From the NCBI GenBank assembly GCA_964465375.1, contig CAYXIJ010000031.1:1-20169 (forward strand): 20,169 bases of DNA, in the 5' to 3' direction. The notes under the pieces were generated by a model. That model saw nothing but the letters and a program-made list of their open reading frames with translations. It did no database searches and was not told the DNA's origin. Source of the stretch: CAJWKT01 sp964465375. GTDB taxonomy: Bacteria > Pseudomonadota > Gammaproteobacteria > Steroidobacterales > Rariloculaceae. The translations under genes were made by a program, and so were the position numbers. This document shows, piece by piece, positions 7,148 to 15,305 of the stretch (the stretch's first letter is position 1; the number at the start of each line of letters is the position of its first letter).

Positions 7148-7915
7148 GTGGCTGCAGATCACTTTTCACTAGCTGGCAAAACTGCCCTTATCACCGGGGC
7201 TTCAAGCGGTATAGGTACCTGTCTTGCAAGAGGTCTTGCCTCTGCAGGTGCTGCCTTAGTGCTTACGGCACGGCGTGCCGAGAGATTAGAATCCTTGGCG
7301 CAGGAGCTCAAAAACACCGGTGCCAAAGCCATTAGTATTCCGATGGATGTGACAAGCTCTGATAGTGTTCAAAAGGGTTTTGATCAAGCTGAAGCGACTC
7401 TTGGCGTGTGCGATGTCATTATCAATAATGCAGGTATTGCAGAGCCTAGAAGTTTTTTAAAAACTACCAGCGAATCTCGTGATCAGCATATGGCTACCAA
7501 TTATCTGGGGGCCTGGGATGTGGCTCAGCAGGCGGCAAGCCGTATGGTTGAGGCACATCTTTCAGGGAGTATTATCAATATTGCATCGGTTCTAGGACTG
7601 CGGGCTGCTTTTGGTTATTCAAGTTATAGTGTTTCTAAGGCTGCCGTCATTCAACTCACCAGATCATTAGCGGTCGAGCTCGCCCACAATGGGATTCGTG
7701 TGAATGCGATTGCACCAGGCTGGTTTGAAACAGAGATAAACGCAGAATTTCTTTCAACGTCTGCTGCCAAGACTTATCTACAGCAGATTCCGGCTCAACG
7801 CATCGGTGAACTTGAAGAGCTCGTTGGCCCGGCATTATTGCTTGCCAGTGACGCCGGTTCCTACATTAACGGCGCGGTCTTGACTGTAGATGGAGGTATC
7901 ACCGCAACTGCCTAG
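7148..7915 (+). CDS. Short-chain dehydrogenase/reductase (classical SDR)
   Basis: This 255-residue protein has all classical SDR marks. It has the cofactor loop T-G-A-S-S-G-I-G (16-23), basic residues A-R-R at 41-43 that favour NADP(H), N-N-A-G (93-96), and the catalytic set Asn118, Ser147, Tyr160 and Lys164. The P-G-W-F-E-T segment near 190-195 and C-terminal V-D-G-G-I are typical. It resembles FabG/3-oxoacyl reductase-like and gluconate dehydrogenase-like SDRs, and the substrate cannot be deduced. It begins with GTG only nine bases after the cysB stop, without a strong ribosome site, so it is probably co-transcribed with the regulator. It converges with the flavin oxidase gene, leaving eight bases between stops. 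Confidence 0.87.
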   Translation: MAADHFSLAGKTALITGASSGIGTCLARGLASAGAALVLTARRAERLESLAQELKNTGAKAISIPMDVTSSDSVQKGFDQAEATLGVCDVIINNAGIAEPRSFLKTTSESRDQHMATNYLGAWDVAQQAASRMVEAHLSGSIINIASVLGLRAAFGYSSYSVSKAAVIQLTRSLAVELAHNGIRVNAIAPGWFETEINAEFLSTSAAKTYLQQIPAQRIGELEELVGPALLLASDAGSYINGAVLTVDGGITATA

Positions 7916-7923
7916 TCTGCGCT

Positions 7924-9300
7924 TTAAGCATTTACAATCTCCAGCGCAGCTCTCTCACCAGACTCCATTGCGCCTTCCATTCCCCGGTTAGCTACTGCTA
8001 AATGCTCACCACAGAAATGAATCAGCCCATGAGGCTTACTCATGATTGGAGCCAAGTGGGTAATTTGGCCCGGCTTGAAATATGCCCAAGCGCCCTGGGC
8101 AAAAGGATCTGTGCTCCACGAATTTATTCCCAATAACTCTAATTTTCCCTTCGATGCCGGTCTAATAGTCTCGATTGCTTGAAGAGCCAAGCGCCCAGCT
8201 TCTTTAGGCGGTAGGGCATCCAGTTTTTCAGCTTTAAGTCCCATTACCCAGGCTGACAAGCCTGTTACCTCTGTTGGGTCTTCACCACTTCGGACCGCCG
8301 ATACCATACCAGCGGGCCCATCAGTAAACATGCTGGGCGCAAAACCGTCCTTTTCCCAAAACTTGGATGTGTGAGCGAAGTGGAGTTGAGTGAGGGCTTG
8401 TGACTCGATACTTTGTAAGGCCCTTGCCTGAAGTTCTGAGAGAGGCGGATCCAATTTTATGTTACGCAACACACCCAAGGGAAGTGAACACACTACCCGG
8501 TGTGTGGCATATACTGAACCGTCGCTACATCTTACTTTGCATCCACTAGGAGTACTCTCTATTCCGATCACCTCTTTGTTGTAGTGGATGTCTTGCCTCA
8601 ATGCGTTAGCCATCGCTTCTGGAATCCTCTGCATTCCTTCTTGAGTGGTATAGCCTATGGAGCCTGACGGTGCGAAGGGTCTTTGCGTGACTGAAAAGGC
8701 AGCCTTAAAAAATAACAGCAACGTCGAGACATCGTGAGCATTTTTACCATAACTCACGTTGATTCCATATCCCAGTGCAATAGCTGATTCACTTAAGCCA
8801 AGACGTTTCAGCCACTCATGTACGGAGATGTCGTATTCAGAAAAATTCGGATCAAGCCAGTCGGCCGGGGTTGAAAGAGGATTCTCTCTTTCCGCTACCA
8901 CGCGGTGGTAATTCCAGGGAAAAAGGTTTTTGTCATTCGTTGGGAAAGAATTACTCGGGTGATCAGGCCATTCGGACTGACGAATTATTTCTCCATTTAG
9001 CACCAGTTCTTGTTCCCGAAAAAATTCTAACATTGGCGTTACGTCTACTAACTTTACGCCATATTGTTTTGCTGCATCGATGATACGGCGATAACCTGCA
9101 CCTATATATGTCCCACCCACCTCTTGTTTGCCCCCATGTTGACTCATGGAATGAACGCGTCCGCCCACTCGGTTTTGGGCCTCTAGCGTACAAATTTTTA
9201 ATCCTGCAGCTTCGAGTTTCAGTGCAGCATTAATTCCAGCTAGGCCCGCCCCAATGACGACAACTTCGCTGCTATGAATCTTGGTTGCAGCTTGTGTCAT
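7924..9300 (-). CDS. FAD-dependent amine-oxidase-family protein ending the heme operon
   Basis: This 458-residue flavoprotein is in the superfamily that includes monoamine oxidases, phytoene desaturases and protoporphyrinogen/coproporphyrinogen oxidases (HemY/CgoX). Residues 13-51 hold the FAD motif V-V-I-G-A-G-L-A-G and E-A-Q-N-R-V-G-G-R-V. A V-V-C-S-L-P-L-G-V-L segment and D-P-P-L at 269-287 and the C-terminal C-G-E-H...G-x-M-E-G-A-M-E-S-G (430-449) are closest to monoamine/polyamine oxidases. The S-G-G-C-Y covalent flavin site of animal MAO is missing, so FAD is probably non-covalent. Its ATG overlaps the hemH stop (ATGA), so it is translationally coupled to heme synthesis. By position it could be the missing coproporphyrinogen III oxidase, although its sequence reads more like an amine oxidase. 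Function is therefore open. Confidence 0.85.
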   Translation of the reverse strand: MTQAATKIHSSEVVVIGAGLAGINAALKLEAAGLKICTLEAQNRVGGRVHSMSQHGGKQEVGGTYIGAGYRRIIDAAKQYGVKLVDVTPMLEFFREQELVLNGEIIRQSEWPDHPSNSFPTNDKNLFPWNYHRVVAERENPLSTPADWLDPNFSEYDISVHEWLKRLGLSESAIALGYGINVSYGKNAHDVSTLLLFFKAAFSVTQRPFAPSGSIGYTTQEGMQRIPEAMANALRQDIHYNKEVIGIESTPSGCKVRCSDGSVYATHRVVCSLPLGVLRNIKLDPPLSELQARALQSIESQALTQLHFAHTSKFWEKDGFAPSMFTDGPAGMVSAVRSGEDPTEVTGLSAWVMGLKAEKLDALPPKEAGRLALQAIETIRPASKGKLELLGINSWSTDPFAQGAWAYFKPGQITHLAPIMSKPHGLIHFCGEHLAVANRGMEGAMESGERAALEIVNA

Positions 9301-10370
9301 ACGGGGGTCTCACACAGCGTCGGCTTTGGTTCTTCCAATCGACCCGAAAGACAACAATTGGCGGGACAATAATCGTGGCTTGGTCCGCTGGGACCTAATG
9401 CGGGACGGAGAGGTTTCTCCATCATGCGTTCATAGATTAGATCACGAATCATTCTGACAAAGTCAGGGTGTGTTCCAACTGTGGAGGCGCGAATCATATT
9501 GAGATCAATTTCTTGTGCGTGCTGTCTGGCATCAGTATCTAGATCCAGCAACACTTCCAGGTGATCACAAACAAATCCAATCGGTGCCACCACCACATCG
9601 CTGATGTTTTCTTTTTTTGCCTCAGTCAGCGCGTCGCACACATCGGGACCTAACCATGCTTCTTTGCCATAGTTGGCATTGTTACTTTGATACACTAAGC
9701 GCCAGTGTTGGTGACCCAGCGCATCACCTATTAGCTGGCAGGATTCTTTTAACTGTTTTTGATAGTTAGTTTGATGAGCCATTGACTCCGGAAGACTGTG
9801 AGCGGTGAATAAAATTAGTGATTTTTTTCTTCCCTTCTCAGGAATTTTTTTTAGTGCATCTTGAACACACTCGGAGAAGGCTTTAATGAAGTTCGGATGG
9901 TTGTAGCCCAACCGAAGCTTATCAATATGGGGTGGGTTTTTTAGTCCGTGCGTGGCCTCGTAGAGGTCTTCTCGGTACTTGCGGCAACCACTATATGAGC
10001 TGAAATTGCTTGTAACGAAAGTGATAGCGCGCTTAACACCGTCAGCAGTCATTTGCCTCATTGTGTCCGTTAACAATGGATGCCAGTTGCGGTTTCCCCA
10101 GTAAATTGGCAGTTCTGGTCCCTGGGCATCCAACTCAGTTCGTAGGGCCGCAATGAGTTTTCGAGTGTGCATATTAATTGGACTTATGCCGCCAAATTCT
10201 TCATAGCGTTTTGCTATTCGTGCCTTGGCGGGCTCGGGAAGTTTTAGGCCACGTAATACGTTGTCCAGGAAAGGAATGACATCGTCTAAGCCTTCGGGTC
10301 CACCAAAGGAAACTATTAAGAGCGCGTCATATTGATTTGCATTATCATCAAAAAGGTTCTGCTGGCTCAT
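9297..10370 (-). CDS. hemH: Ferrochelatase HemH (probably coproporphyrin type, CpfC)
   Basis: HemH inserts ferrous iron into a porphyrin, either protoporphyrin IX or, in the coproporphyrin-dependent route, coproporphyrin III. The 357 residues show S-F-G-G-P-E-G (21-27), the catalytic His191 in T-A-H-S-L-P and Glu272 in F-V-C-D-H-L-E-V-L-L-D-L-D. S-S-Y-S-G-C-R-K-Y-R-E (124-134) and the D-H-L-E-V-L-x-D-L-D form remind me of actinobacterial enzymes, which use coproporphyrin. The C-terminal tail carries Cys335, Cys339, Cys340 and Cys353, a set that could hold a [2Fe-2S] cluster as in several bacterial ferrochelatases. It overlaps hemQ upstream and the flavin oxidase downstream by ATGA. No membrane segment is seen. 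Confidence 0.94.
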   Translation of the reverse strand: MSQQNLFDDNANQYDALLIVSFGGPEGLDDVIPFLDNVLRGLKLPEPAKARIAKRYEEFGGISPINMHTRKLIAALRTELDAQGPELPIYWGNRNWHPLLTDTMRQMTADGVKRAITFVTSNFSSYSGCRKYREDLYEATHGLKNPPHIDKLRLGYNHPNFIKAFSECVQDALKKIPEKGRKKSLILFTAHSLPESMAHQTNYQKQLKESCQLIGDALGHQHWRLVYQSNNANYGKEAWLGPDVCDALTEAKKENISDVVVAPIGFVCDHLEVLLDLDTDARQHAQEIDLNMIRASTVGTHPDFVRMIRDLIYERMMEKPLRPALGPSGPSHDYCPANCCLSGRLEEPKPTLCETPV

Positions 10371-11122
10371 ATTTTCTTTGTTTTAGCTTGTTTGCTTTGC
10401 CATGCTACCTTTCCAATAAAAAATGGCCCCAGACTGTCTAGATATTGGGAAGTTTGTTCGGTGCCACGCATTTCCTGAATTACAGCAGAAAGTGGGTGTA
10501 AGTTTTTACCCAAGAGTCCTACGATGAAATCGTTGTCATTTTTGTCTAGGCCATGGCAGGCAAGACGGATATCGGAAGCAAGGCCCGCAGAGCCAAAGCG
10601 TTTGCCCAGAGTACCATGTTCAGCCAGGATCCGTCGCTTGTGACTTACTGACAATGTTTCAAAATTTTTGGCTCGGCGCAACGGGTACCATACTGCCCAG
10701 TGCAAATCTGGGTTTGTGATTCTTTGTTGTGGGCGTGCAAACAACGTTTCAACCAGATCCGTCTCATATCCAATAGAGTAGGTTCTTCCAAGCATTTCGA
10801 ACTCACTTTTACAGCACATATTAGAAAATGGCGGTTCGTTGAGTGTTTTCCGAAGACTGGTAACAAAGTAATCTGGATCTTCACTCATGATAAGGATGCC
10901 GATTCCTTGTGGGTCATTGACGTCAAGATAAAGCGCACCATCGGCACCTAAATTTTCTAGGGCTTTGATCGCGGGAATGGGGTCTATACAAGCACCGAAT
11001 GCGGTAAATTTCATGAACAGTCGCCGATCCAACGAGATTGAATCTCCGTTCTTGTCAGTACCTCGTTCCCCGAGGTCTACATGGCCCCCAGAATTTTTTT
11101 TGGGGTTATCTGATGCGCTCAT
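10367..11122 (-). CDS. hemQ: HemQ-type chlorite dismutase family protein (coproheme decarboxylase)
   Basis: HemQ uses peroxide to decarboxylate coproheme III to heme b, the last step of the coproporphyrin-dependent pathway. Of 251 residues, the first 30 or so are a hydrophilic extension; the fold starts near L-D-R-R-L-F-M (31-37). Tyr146 in W-A-V-W-Y-P-L-R-R and His169 in A-E-H-G align with the catalytic tyrosine and heme-ligand histidine of Firmicutes HemQ (Tyr147 and His174 in Listeria, from memory). D-I-R-L-A-C-H-G-L-D (184-193) and L-G-P-F-F-I-G-K (231-238) complete the family pattern. I cannot settle the distal residue, Gln in HemQ and Arg in true chlorite dismutases, because alignment there needs a two-residue insertion. 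AAGGA lies eight bases before ATG 11122. Position between hemE and hemH supports a heme role rather than chlorite breakdown. Confidence 0.85.
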   Translation of the reverse strand: MSASDNPKKNSGGHVDLGERGTDKNGDSISLDRRLFMKFTAFGACIDPIPAIKALENLGADGALYLDVNDPQGIGILIMSEDPDYFVTSLRKTLNEPPFSNMCCKSEFEMLGRTYSIGYETDLVETLFARPQQRITNPDLHWAVWYPLRRAKNFETLSVSHKRRILAEHGTLGKRFGSAGLASDIRLACHGLDKNDNDFIVGLLGKNLHPLSAVIQEMRGTEQTSQYLDSLGPFFIGKVAWQSKQAKTKKI

Positions 11123-11161
11123 TATGTGTTCCTTATTTGTAATTCATAGTGAAATCATCAG

Positions 11162-12175
11162 TTAGGATTCATCGTGGACTACCTCTACCAGCGTCTGAAC
11201 ACTTTCGATGGGGGTGTCCGGTAGAATGCCGTGTCCTAGATTCACGATGTGACCAGTAGCTTTCACTTGCCTCAAAAGCTCTAAAGTTGCGGTCCGGGTT
11301 GGTTCGGCTCCCCCAATTAAAATGGCAGGATCAATGTTGCCTTGAAACGCTATCCGGTTGCCATATTTTGCCTGTAGGTTTGTCAGATTTTCTCGCCAAT
11401 CCACAGCCAAGACATCGGTGGGTAGGGTTGCATAAGCTTCTACCAAGTGCGGCGCATTTTGAAGAAAAAGGATTCTCCGTACATCGCTTTTTCCCACGGT
11501 GTCCAGCATGATCTCTAAGTGGGGCCGAACAAGCTGTTCCCAGTCGGATCGTGAGAGCAAGCCTGCCCAGGAATCAAATATTTGCACCGCGTCGGCACCC
11601 GCTTCAGCTTGTCGAACTAAATAGCGTGTCATAAGTTTTGATAAACGCTCCAAAAGTAGATGTAAAATTTTTGGTTCTGTCCTCGCTAGTGCACGTAATT
11701 TGGGAAACCCATTTTTGCCACGTCCCTCGACAAGATATGCGGCGAGTGTCCAAGGTGCACCACAGAAGCCGAGCAACGCAGTTTCCTTAGGCAGTTCCTG
11801 TTGCGTGAGCTTAAGTGCGGCAATGACCTCAGGAGCCACTTCCTCAGGATCCGGATCATGAAGTGCTTCCACCGCGGCTAGAGTTCGTATTGGTTCAGTG
11901 ACCTCAGGGCCTGGATTGAATTCGAAATTAACCCCCAGTGCTGGAACAGGGCTCATGATGTCAGCAAAAATGATTGCTGCATCTAATTGAAATCGTTCAA
12001 TGGGCTGCAGTGTTACAGTCGTTGCTAGCTCTGGATTTCGCGATAATTCCTTGAAACTGTAACGCGTACGAAGTTTTCGGTATTCAGGAAGATAGCGCCC
12101 GGCCTGGCGCATGATCCATATTGGACGCCGTGAGACTGGTTCCCGTGCGATTGCTTGGGTGAGCAGGTTACTCAT
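11162..12175 (-). CDS. hemE: Uroporphyrinogen decarboxylase HemE
   Basis: HemE removes four acetate carboxyls from uroporphyrinogen III to give coproporphyrinogen III in the cytoplasm. I placed the start at ATG 12175, giving 337 residues beginning M-S-N-L-L; the frame is open further upstream but that would overlap the response regulator by over 120 bases. Signature one, P-I-W-I-M-R-Q-A-G-R, is at 18-27. The catalytic Asp72 lies in F-A-D-I-M-S-P. Signature two, G-F-C-G-A-P-W-T-L-A-A-Y-L-V-E-G, is at 136-151. The ATG lies inside the last codons of the response regulator (eight-base overlap), so translation is probably coupled. hemQ follows 39 bases later. Confidence 0.96.
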   Translation of the reverse strand: MSNLLTQAIAREPVSRRPIWIMRQAGRYLPEYRKLRTRYSFKELSRNPELATTVTLQPIERFQLDAAIIFADIMSPVPALGVNFEFNPGPEVTEPIRTLAAVEALHDPDPEEVAPEVIAALKLTQQELPKETALLGFCGAPWTLAAYLVEGRGKNGFPKLRALARTEPKILHLLLERLSKLMTRYLVRQAEAGADAVQIFDSWAGLLSRSDWEQLVRPHLEIMLDTVGKSDVRRILFLQNAPHLVEAYATLPTDVLAVDWRENLTNLQAKYGNRIAFQGNIDPAILIGGAEPTRTATLELLRQVKATGHIVNLGHGILPDTPIESVQTLVEVVHDES

Positions 12176-12884
12176 TAAAAGTCTCGGGCTCCATTGTGAA
12201 GCGGTAACCAATCCCATGGACTGTGTGAAAGTATTGTGGTTCTTCGGGATTTTTTTCAAAACGCTTTCGCAAACGGACGATAAAGTTATCAATTGTGCGT
12301 GTAGAGGGGAAAACTTCGTATCCCCAAACCTTGTCTAGAATGTCTTCGCGCGGCACCATGTCACCTGCCTTTTCCGTCAACACTTTTAAAATCATTGCTT
12401 CCTTGTGGGTGAGCGTATGCTTGCTGCCATCCCAGGCGTGCGCATGATAGCTGTGAAAGCTAACTTCGTTATCACCAAAAATAAGATGTTCTGTCTGTTC
12501 GCGATACCAGTCCGTACGGCGCAAAATGGCGGCTACACGCAACAAAAGCTCTCTTAGTTCAAATGGTTTTGCAAGATAGTCATCACCACCCGCTTCGAGT
12601 CCACGTATGCGGTCACTGGTGTTTCCTTTGACCGTGAGGAAAAGTACCGGTGTTTGCAAGCCCTGGTCGCGTATTTGCTTGCAAACCTGCAAACCATCAA
12701 GTTTAGGCATCATTACGTCCAATATAATTAAATCAAAATTGGACGCATTTATTTTTTCAAGTCCCTCTTGTCCATCATAAGCAATTTCAGTGTTGTAACC
12801 CTCTGCTTGTAGGTTTTCGCTGACTCCATTGGCCAAATGGGTTTCATCATCGATAATCAGGATGTGGGCAGGGCTCTCGCTCAT
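12168..12884 (-). CDS. OmpR/PhoB-family response regulator in the heme operon
   Basis: This 238-residue protein has a receiver domain (1-122) with acidic pair Asp12-Asp13, phospho-acceptor Asp56 in I-I-L-D-V-M-M-P, Thr84 and Lys106 in A-K-P-F. A linker leads to a winged-helix DNA-binding domain (about 130-232) with L-T-H-K-E-A-M-I-L and R-T-I-D-N-F-I-V-R-L-R-K and the H-G-I-G-Y-R-F end. Members of this family bind tandem direct repeats about 10-11 bases apart. Its ATG overlaps the kinase stop (ATGA), so the two form a pair. Encoded between hemL and hemE, it may control this operon or another heme or redox response, which is inference. The tandem TGTCAC repeat upstream of hemA is a candidate site. 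Confidence 0.94.
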   Translation of the reverse strand: MSESPAHILIIDDETHLANGVSENLQAEGYNTEIAYDGQEGLEKINASNFDLIILDVMMPKLDGLQVCKQIRDQGLQTPVLFLTVKGNTSDRIRGLEAGGDDYLAKPFELRELLLRVAAILRRTDWYREQTEHLIFGDNEVSFHSYHAHAWDGSKHTLTHKEAMILKVLTEKAGDMVPREDILDKVWGYEVFPSTRTIDNFIVRLRKRFEKNPEEPQYFHTVHGIGYRFTMEPETFNE

Positions 12885-13993
12885 GATTTCTTACTCTCAG
12901 CTTTAGGTCTGGGCCAATTAATGGTAAGGGTCGCACCCTTGCCTTTTCCCTTGCTAAAAGCTTCAATTTTTCCACCCGACAATTTAACCAATTCTCGCGC
13001 GATATAAAGTCCTAGGCCTGTGCCTGCCATGACCCGCCGCATTTCTTCTCCAGAACGGTAAAATTTTTCAAAAATCATTGCCGAATCCTGAGGGACAAAA
13101 CCGATACCATCATCTGACACCTTTATTTCTACATGATTGTGTTTGGCGCGCGCGGTGATAGTGATCGATTTCCCTTCCCCAGCGATACAAGCTTTAACGG
13201 CATTATCTAGAATATTTCGAAACACGCTTTCGACGGCGGTATTGTCGGCAACTAATGTTAATTCCTCGGGTATTTCCTGTGTGATACGAATATTATGGGT
13301 TTGGGCATACTCCTCGAGTTGAGCAATACCGGCGTTGACAATGTTAACTAATAAAACAGGCTCCATTTTAAATGAGTGGTGGCCTTCCTCCNNNNNNNNN
13401 NNNNNNNNNNNNNTCGCATCAAGAAGATTTTCTATCAGCCGCAAGAGTCGGGCGCCATCTTGAAGAATTCGTCCGCCTAGCCGTTGAGCTATCGGTTCAT
13501 CAATTCTCATCGTGAGAGTTTCTGCAGCGAGCTGCATACTTGCCAATGGACTTTTGAATTCATGGGATACAGCAGCAAGAAAATTTTGTTGTCGTTTTCG
13601 TAGCTGCGCATCGTGCCGAATTGTTCGGGTCAGTACGATAATGCCGCCGAGAAGAACTAGAAGGAAAAAGCCACCCTCCCAAAAATACTGATTAATTCTG
13701 GAAGACTCCTCCCCTTCAATTTCATCCACAGCACTGACTTCTACCCGCGCGATCCCGGATTCGATTTTTAGGTGAGGCAGTAGCGCCTCAAGTTCCGCAA
13801 TGGTTGGTGTTTCGCCCAGAAAGCGAGTAACTACTTGAGCGTCGGAGTCATAGAGAACTACCAAGCGGTCTGTTATTCCGCGCGTGTAGGCTGCATGGTC
13901 GGTGATCCACCAGAAGACCTGAGCCGCCGAGATCAAAAATAGTACTAGAAAACCGATTTGCAATGCTTTGCTAGGGTCGCGCCAAACAATCAT
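12881..13993 (-). CDS. Membrane sensor histidine kinase (contains an assembly gap)
   Basis: This is the partner kinase of the response regulator, about 370 residues including eight undetermined ones. Transmembrane helices lie at about 12-31 and 107-124, with a periplasmic loop of about 75 residues between them that I cannot assign to a known sensor fold. There is no clear HAMP domain. The H-box is A-V-S-H144-E-F-K-S-P-L-A-S. The ATPase domain has the N-box N-I-L-D-N264-A-V-K-A, D-D-G-I-G-F (294-299), F-E-K-F-Y and G-T-G-L-G-L-Y (324-330). GAGAGG precedes ATG 13993 by a suitable distance, and hemL ends 16 bases upstream. The N run falls just after E-N-L-L-D-A, where kinases usually have S-R-L or similar, so the catalytic parts are intact. 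Confidence 0.93.
   Translation of the reverse strand: MIVWRDPSKALQIGFLVLFLISAAQVFWWITDHAAYTRGITDRLVVLYDSDAQVVTRFLGETPTIAELEALLPHLKIESGIARVEVSAVDEIEGEESSRINQYFWEGGFFLLVLLGGIIVLTRTIRHDAQLRKRQQNFLAAVSHEFKSPLASMQLAAETLTMRIDEPIAQRLGGRILQDGARLLRLIENLLDAXXXXXXXXEEGHHSFKMEPVLLVNIVNAGIAQLEEYAQTHNIRITQEIPEELTLVADNTAVESVFRNILDNAVKACIAGEGKSITITARAKHNHVEIKVSDDGIGFVPQDSAMIFEKFYRSGEEMRRVMAGTGLGLYIARELVKLSGGKIEAFSKGKGKGATLTINWPRPKAESKKS
13392..13413. other. Assembly gap of 22 N
   Basis: Twenty-two undetermined bases interrupt the histidine kinase gene. The frame is kept across them, but the gap leaves eight unknown residues where related kinases have about three between L-L-D-A and E-x-G. The true gap is probably about seven bases, so its length is likely an estimate. 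Confidence 0.9.
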
Positions 13994-14009
13994 AGGGAAA
14001 TCCTCTCGT

Positions 14010-15305
14010 TTAACACACTTTCTTTAGTGCAATAGCTAGGGTTTCGCCAAGGCGATTAATATCCTGCTGGGTATGTGCCAAGGACAAAAAACCTACTTCA
14101 TAGGCCGAGGGCGCTAAAGCTACACCCTGGGCTAATAACTCATGGAAAATGGGACTATATGTTTTGCCGACGTTGGGGTTTATGGCTTCAGCTGAGCGGG
14201 GTAAATCGTTTGTGAGCCAAGCAATCCAAAACAAAGACCCGAGACGGCACAACTTGGCTGGCATGGGACTCTCGGCTAGTACGGGCCCGAGTGTGTTCTC
14301 AAGATACGACCCGAGTTGTTCCAGGGCATGCCATCCATTCTCCGATTTTAATAAACTCAATGTGGTTAAGCCCGCAGCCATGGCTACTGGGTTACCGGAT
14401 AAAGTACCTGCTTGATAGACACCACCTGCTGGTGCAAGATGTTTCATAGTTGCTTTTGGCCCCGCAAAGGCACCAACTGGCATGCCGCCTCCTATAACTT
14501 TTCCAAAGGTAGCGAGGTCCGGTATTACACCATAATGTTCTGCTGCACCACCCCTGCCAAGCCTGAAGCCGGAGATAACTTCATCAAATATAAGCAACAC
14601 TTCGTATTTCGTACATTGGGCACGGAGCGTCTCCAAAAATTGTGGTCTTTGCAATAGCAATCCGTTGTTAGCAGGTACGGGTTCAATAATTACCGCTGCA
14701 ATGCAGTCACCCTTTTCTTTGAAAAGTTTCAAAAGGGCCTCGGTATCGTCCAACGGTAATACTATCGTCAGTCGGGCAAAATCCTCCGGTACACCGTCCG
14801 AAGAAGGTTTTCCAAATGTTGTAAGCCCGGAGCCTGCTGCGACTAGCAAGCCATCTGAATGTCCGTGATAGCAGCCGGAGAATTTGACGACAATATCCCT
14901 TCCGGTTACACCCCTTGCCAGGCGCACAGCGCTCATCACGGCTTCCGTACCGGATGAAACAAAGCGTACTTGCTCAATTCCGGGATAAGAATCTACTACT
15001 TCTTCAGCAAGTTTGATTTCTATGCCCGTAGGCGCACCATACGAGGTACCCTGGGCAGATGCTCGCTGTATGCTTTCAACTACTGCTGGGTGTGCGTGAC
15101 CTAGAATCAATGGGCCCCAGGAACCGACGAAATCTAGATACTTGTGACCGTTCTCGTCTATTACTTGAGTTCCCTTGGCCCACCGGATGACAGGAGGTGT
15201 CCCACCTACGGCTCCAAATGCCCGCACGGGTGAACTCACGCCTCCAGGCAATACGGTCTCGGCGCGCTTGAACCATTGTTCGGATTTATTTCTGGTTAGA
15301 GCCAT
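14010..15305 (-). CDS. hemL: Glutamate-1-semialdehyde 2,1-aminomutase HemL
   Basis: HemL is the PLP enzyme that turns glutamate-1-semialdehyde into 5-aminolevulinate, the second step of the C5 route after HemA. The 431 residues match the family length. Visible marks are P-G-G-V-S-S-P-V-R-A-F (20-30), S-S-G-T-E-A-V-M-S-A (117-126), C-Y-H-G-H-S-D (145-151), D-E-V-I-S-G-F-R-L-G (241-250) and the PLP lysine Lys269 in A-T-F-G-K-V-I-G-G-G-M-P-V-G. Its ATG lies ten bases inside the end of hemB. The kinase gene follows after 16 bases. The presence of HemA and HemL rules out a need for the glycine-based ALA synthase. Confidence 0.97.
   Translation of the reverse strand: MALTRNKSEQWFKRAETVLPGGVSSPVRAFGAVGGTPPVIRWAKGTQVIDENGHKYLDFVGSWGPLILGHAHPAVVESIQRASAQGTSYGAPTGIEIKLAEEVVDSYPGIEQVRFVSSGTEAVMSAVRLARGVTGRDIVVKFSGCYHGHSDGLLVAAGSGLTTFGKPSSDGVPEDFARLTIVLPLDDTEALLKLFKEKGDCIAAVIIEPVPANNGLLLQRPQFLETLRAQCTKYEVLLIFDEVISGFRLGRGGAAEHYGVIPDLATFGKVIGGGMPVGAFAGPKATMKHLAPAGGVYQAGTLSGNPVAMAAGLTTLSLLKSENGWHALEQLGSYLENTLGPVLAESPMPAKLCRLGSLFWIAWLTNDLPRSAEAINPNVGKTYSPIFHELLAQGVALAPSAYEVGFLSLAHTQQDINRLGETLAIALKKVC

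Noticed and set aside
7917..7949. CTGCGC...GCGCAG inverted repeat as a terminator between the SDR and the flavin oxidase
   Set aside because: The six-base arms are 21 bases apart, one arm is inside the oxidase gene, and there is no T-run on either strand.
10367..11122. True chlorite dismutase for chlorite or perchlorate respiration
   Set aside because: The gene is coupled between hemE and hemH and keeps the HemQ-type tyrosine; no perchlorate or chlorate reductase gene is in the window.
12176..12292. N-terminal extension of hemE to an upstream ATG at 12292
   Set aside because: It would overlap the response regulator by about 125 bases, and the extra residues do not look like HemE. ATG 12175, just before the family start, fits better.
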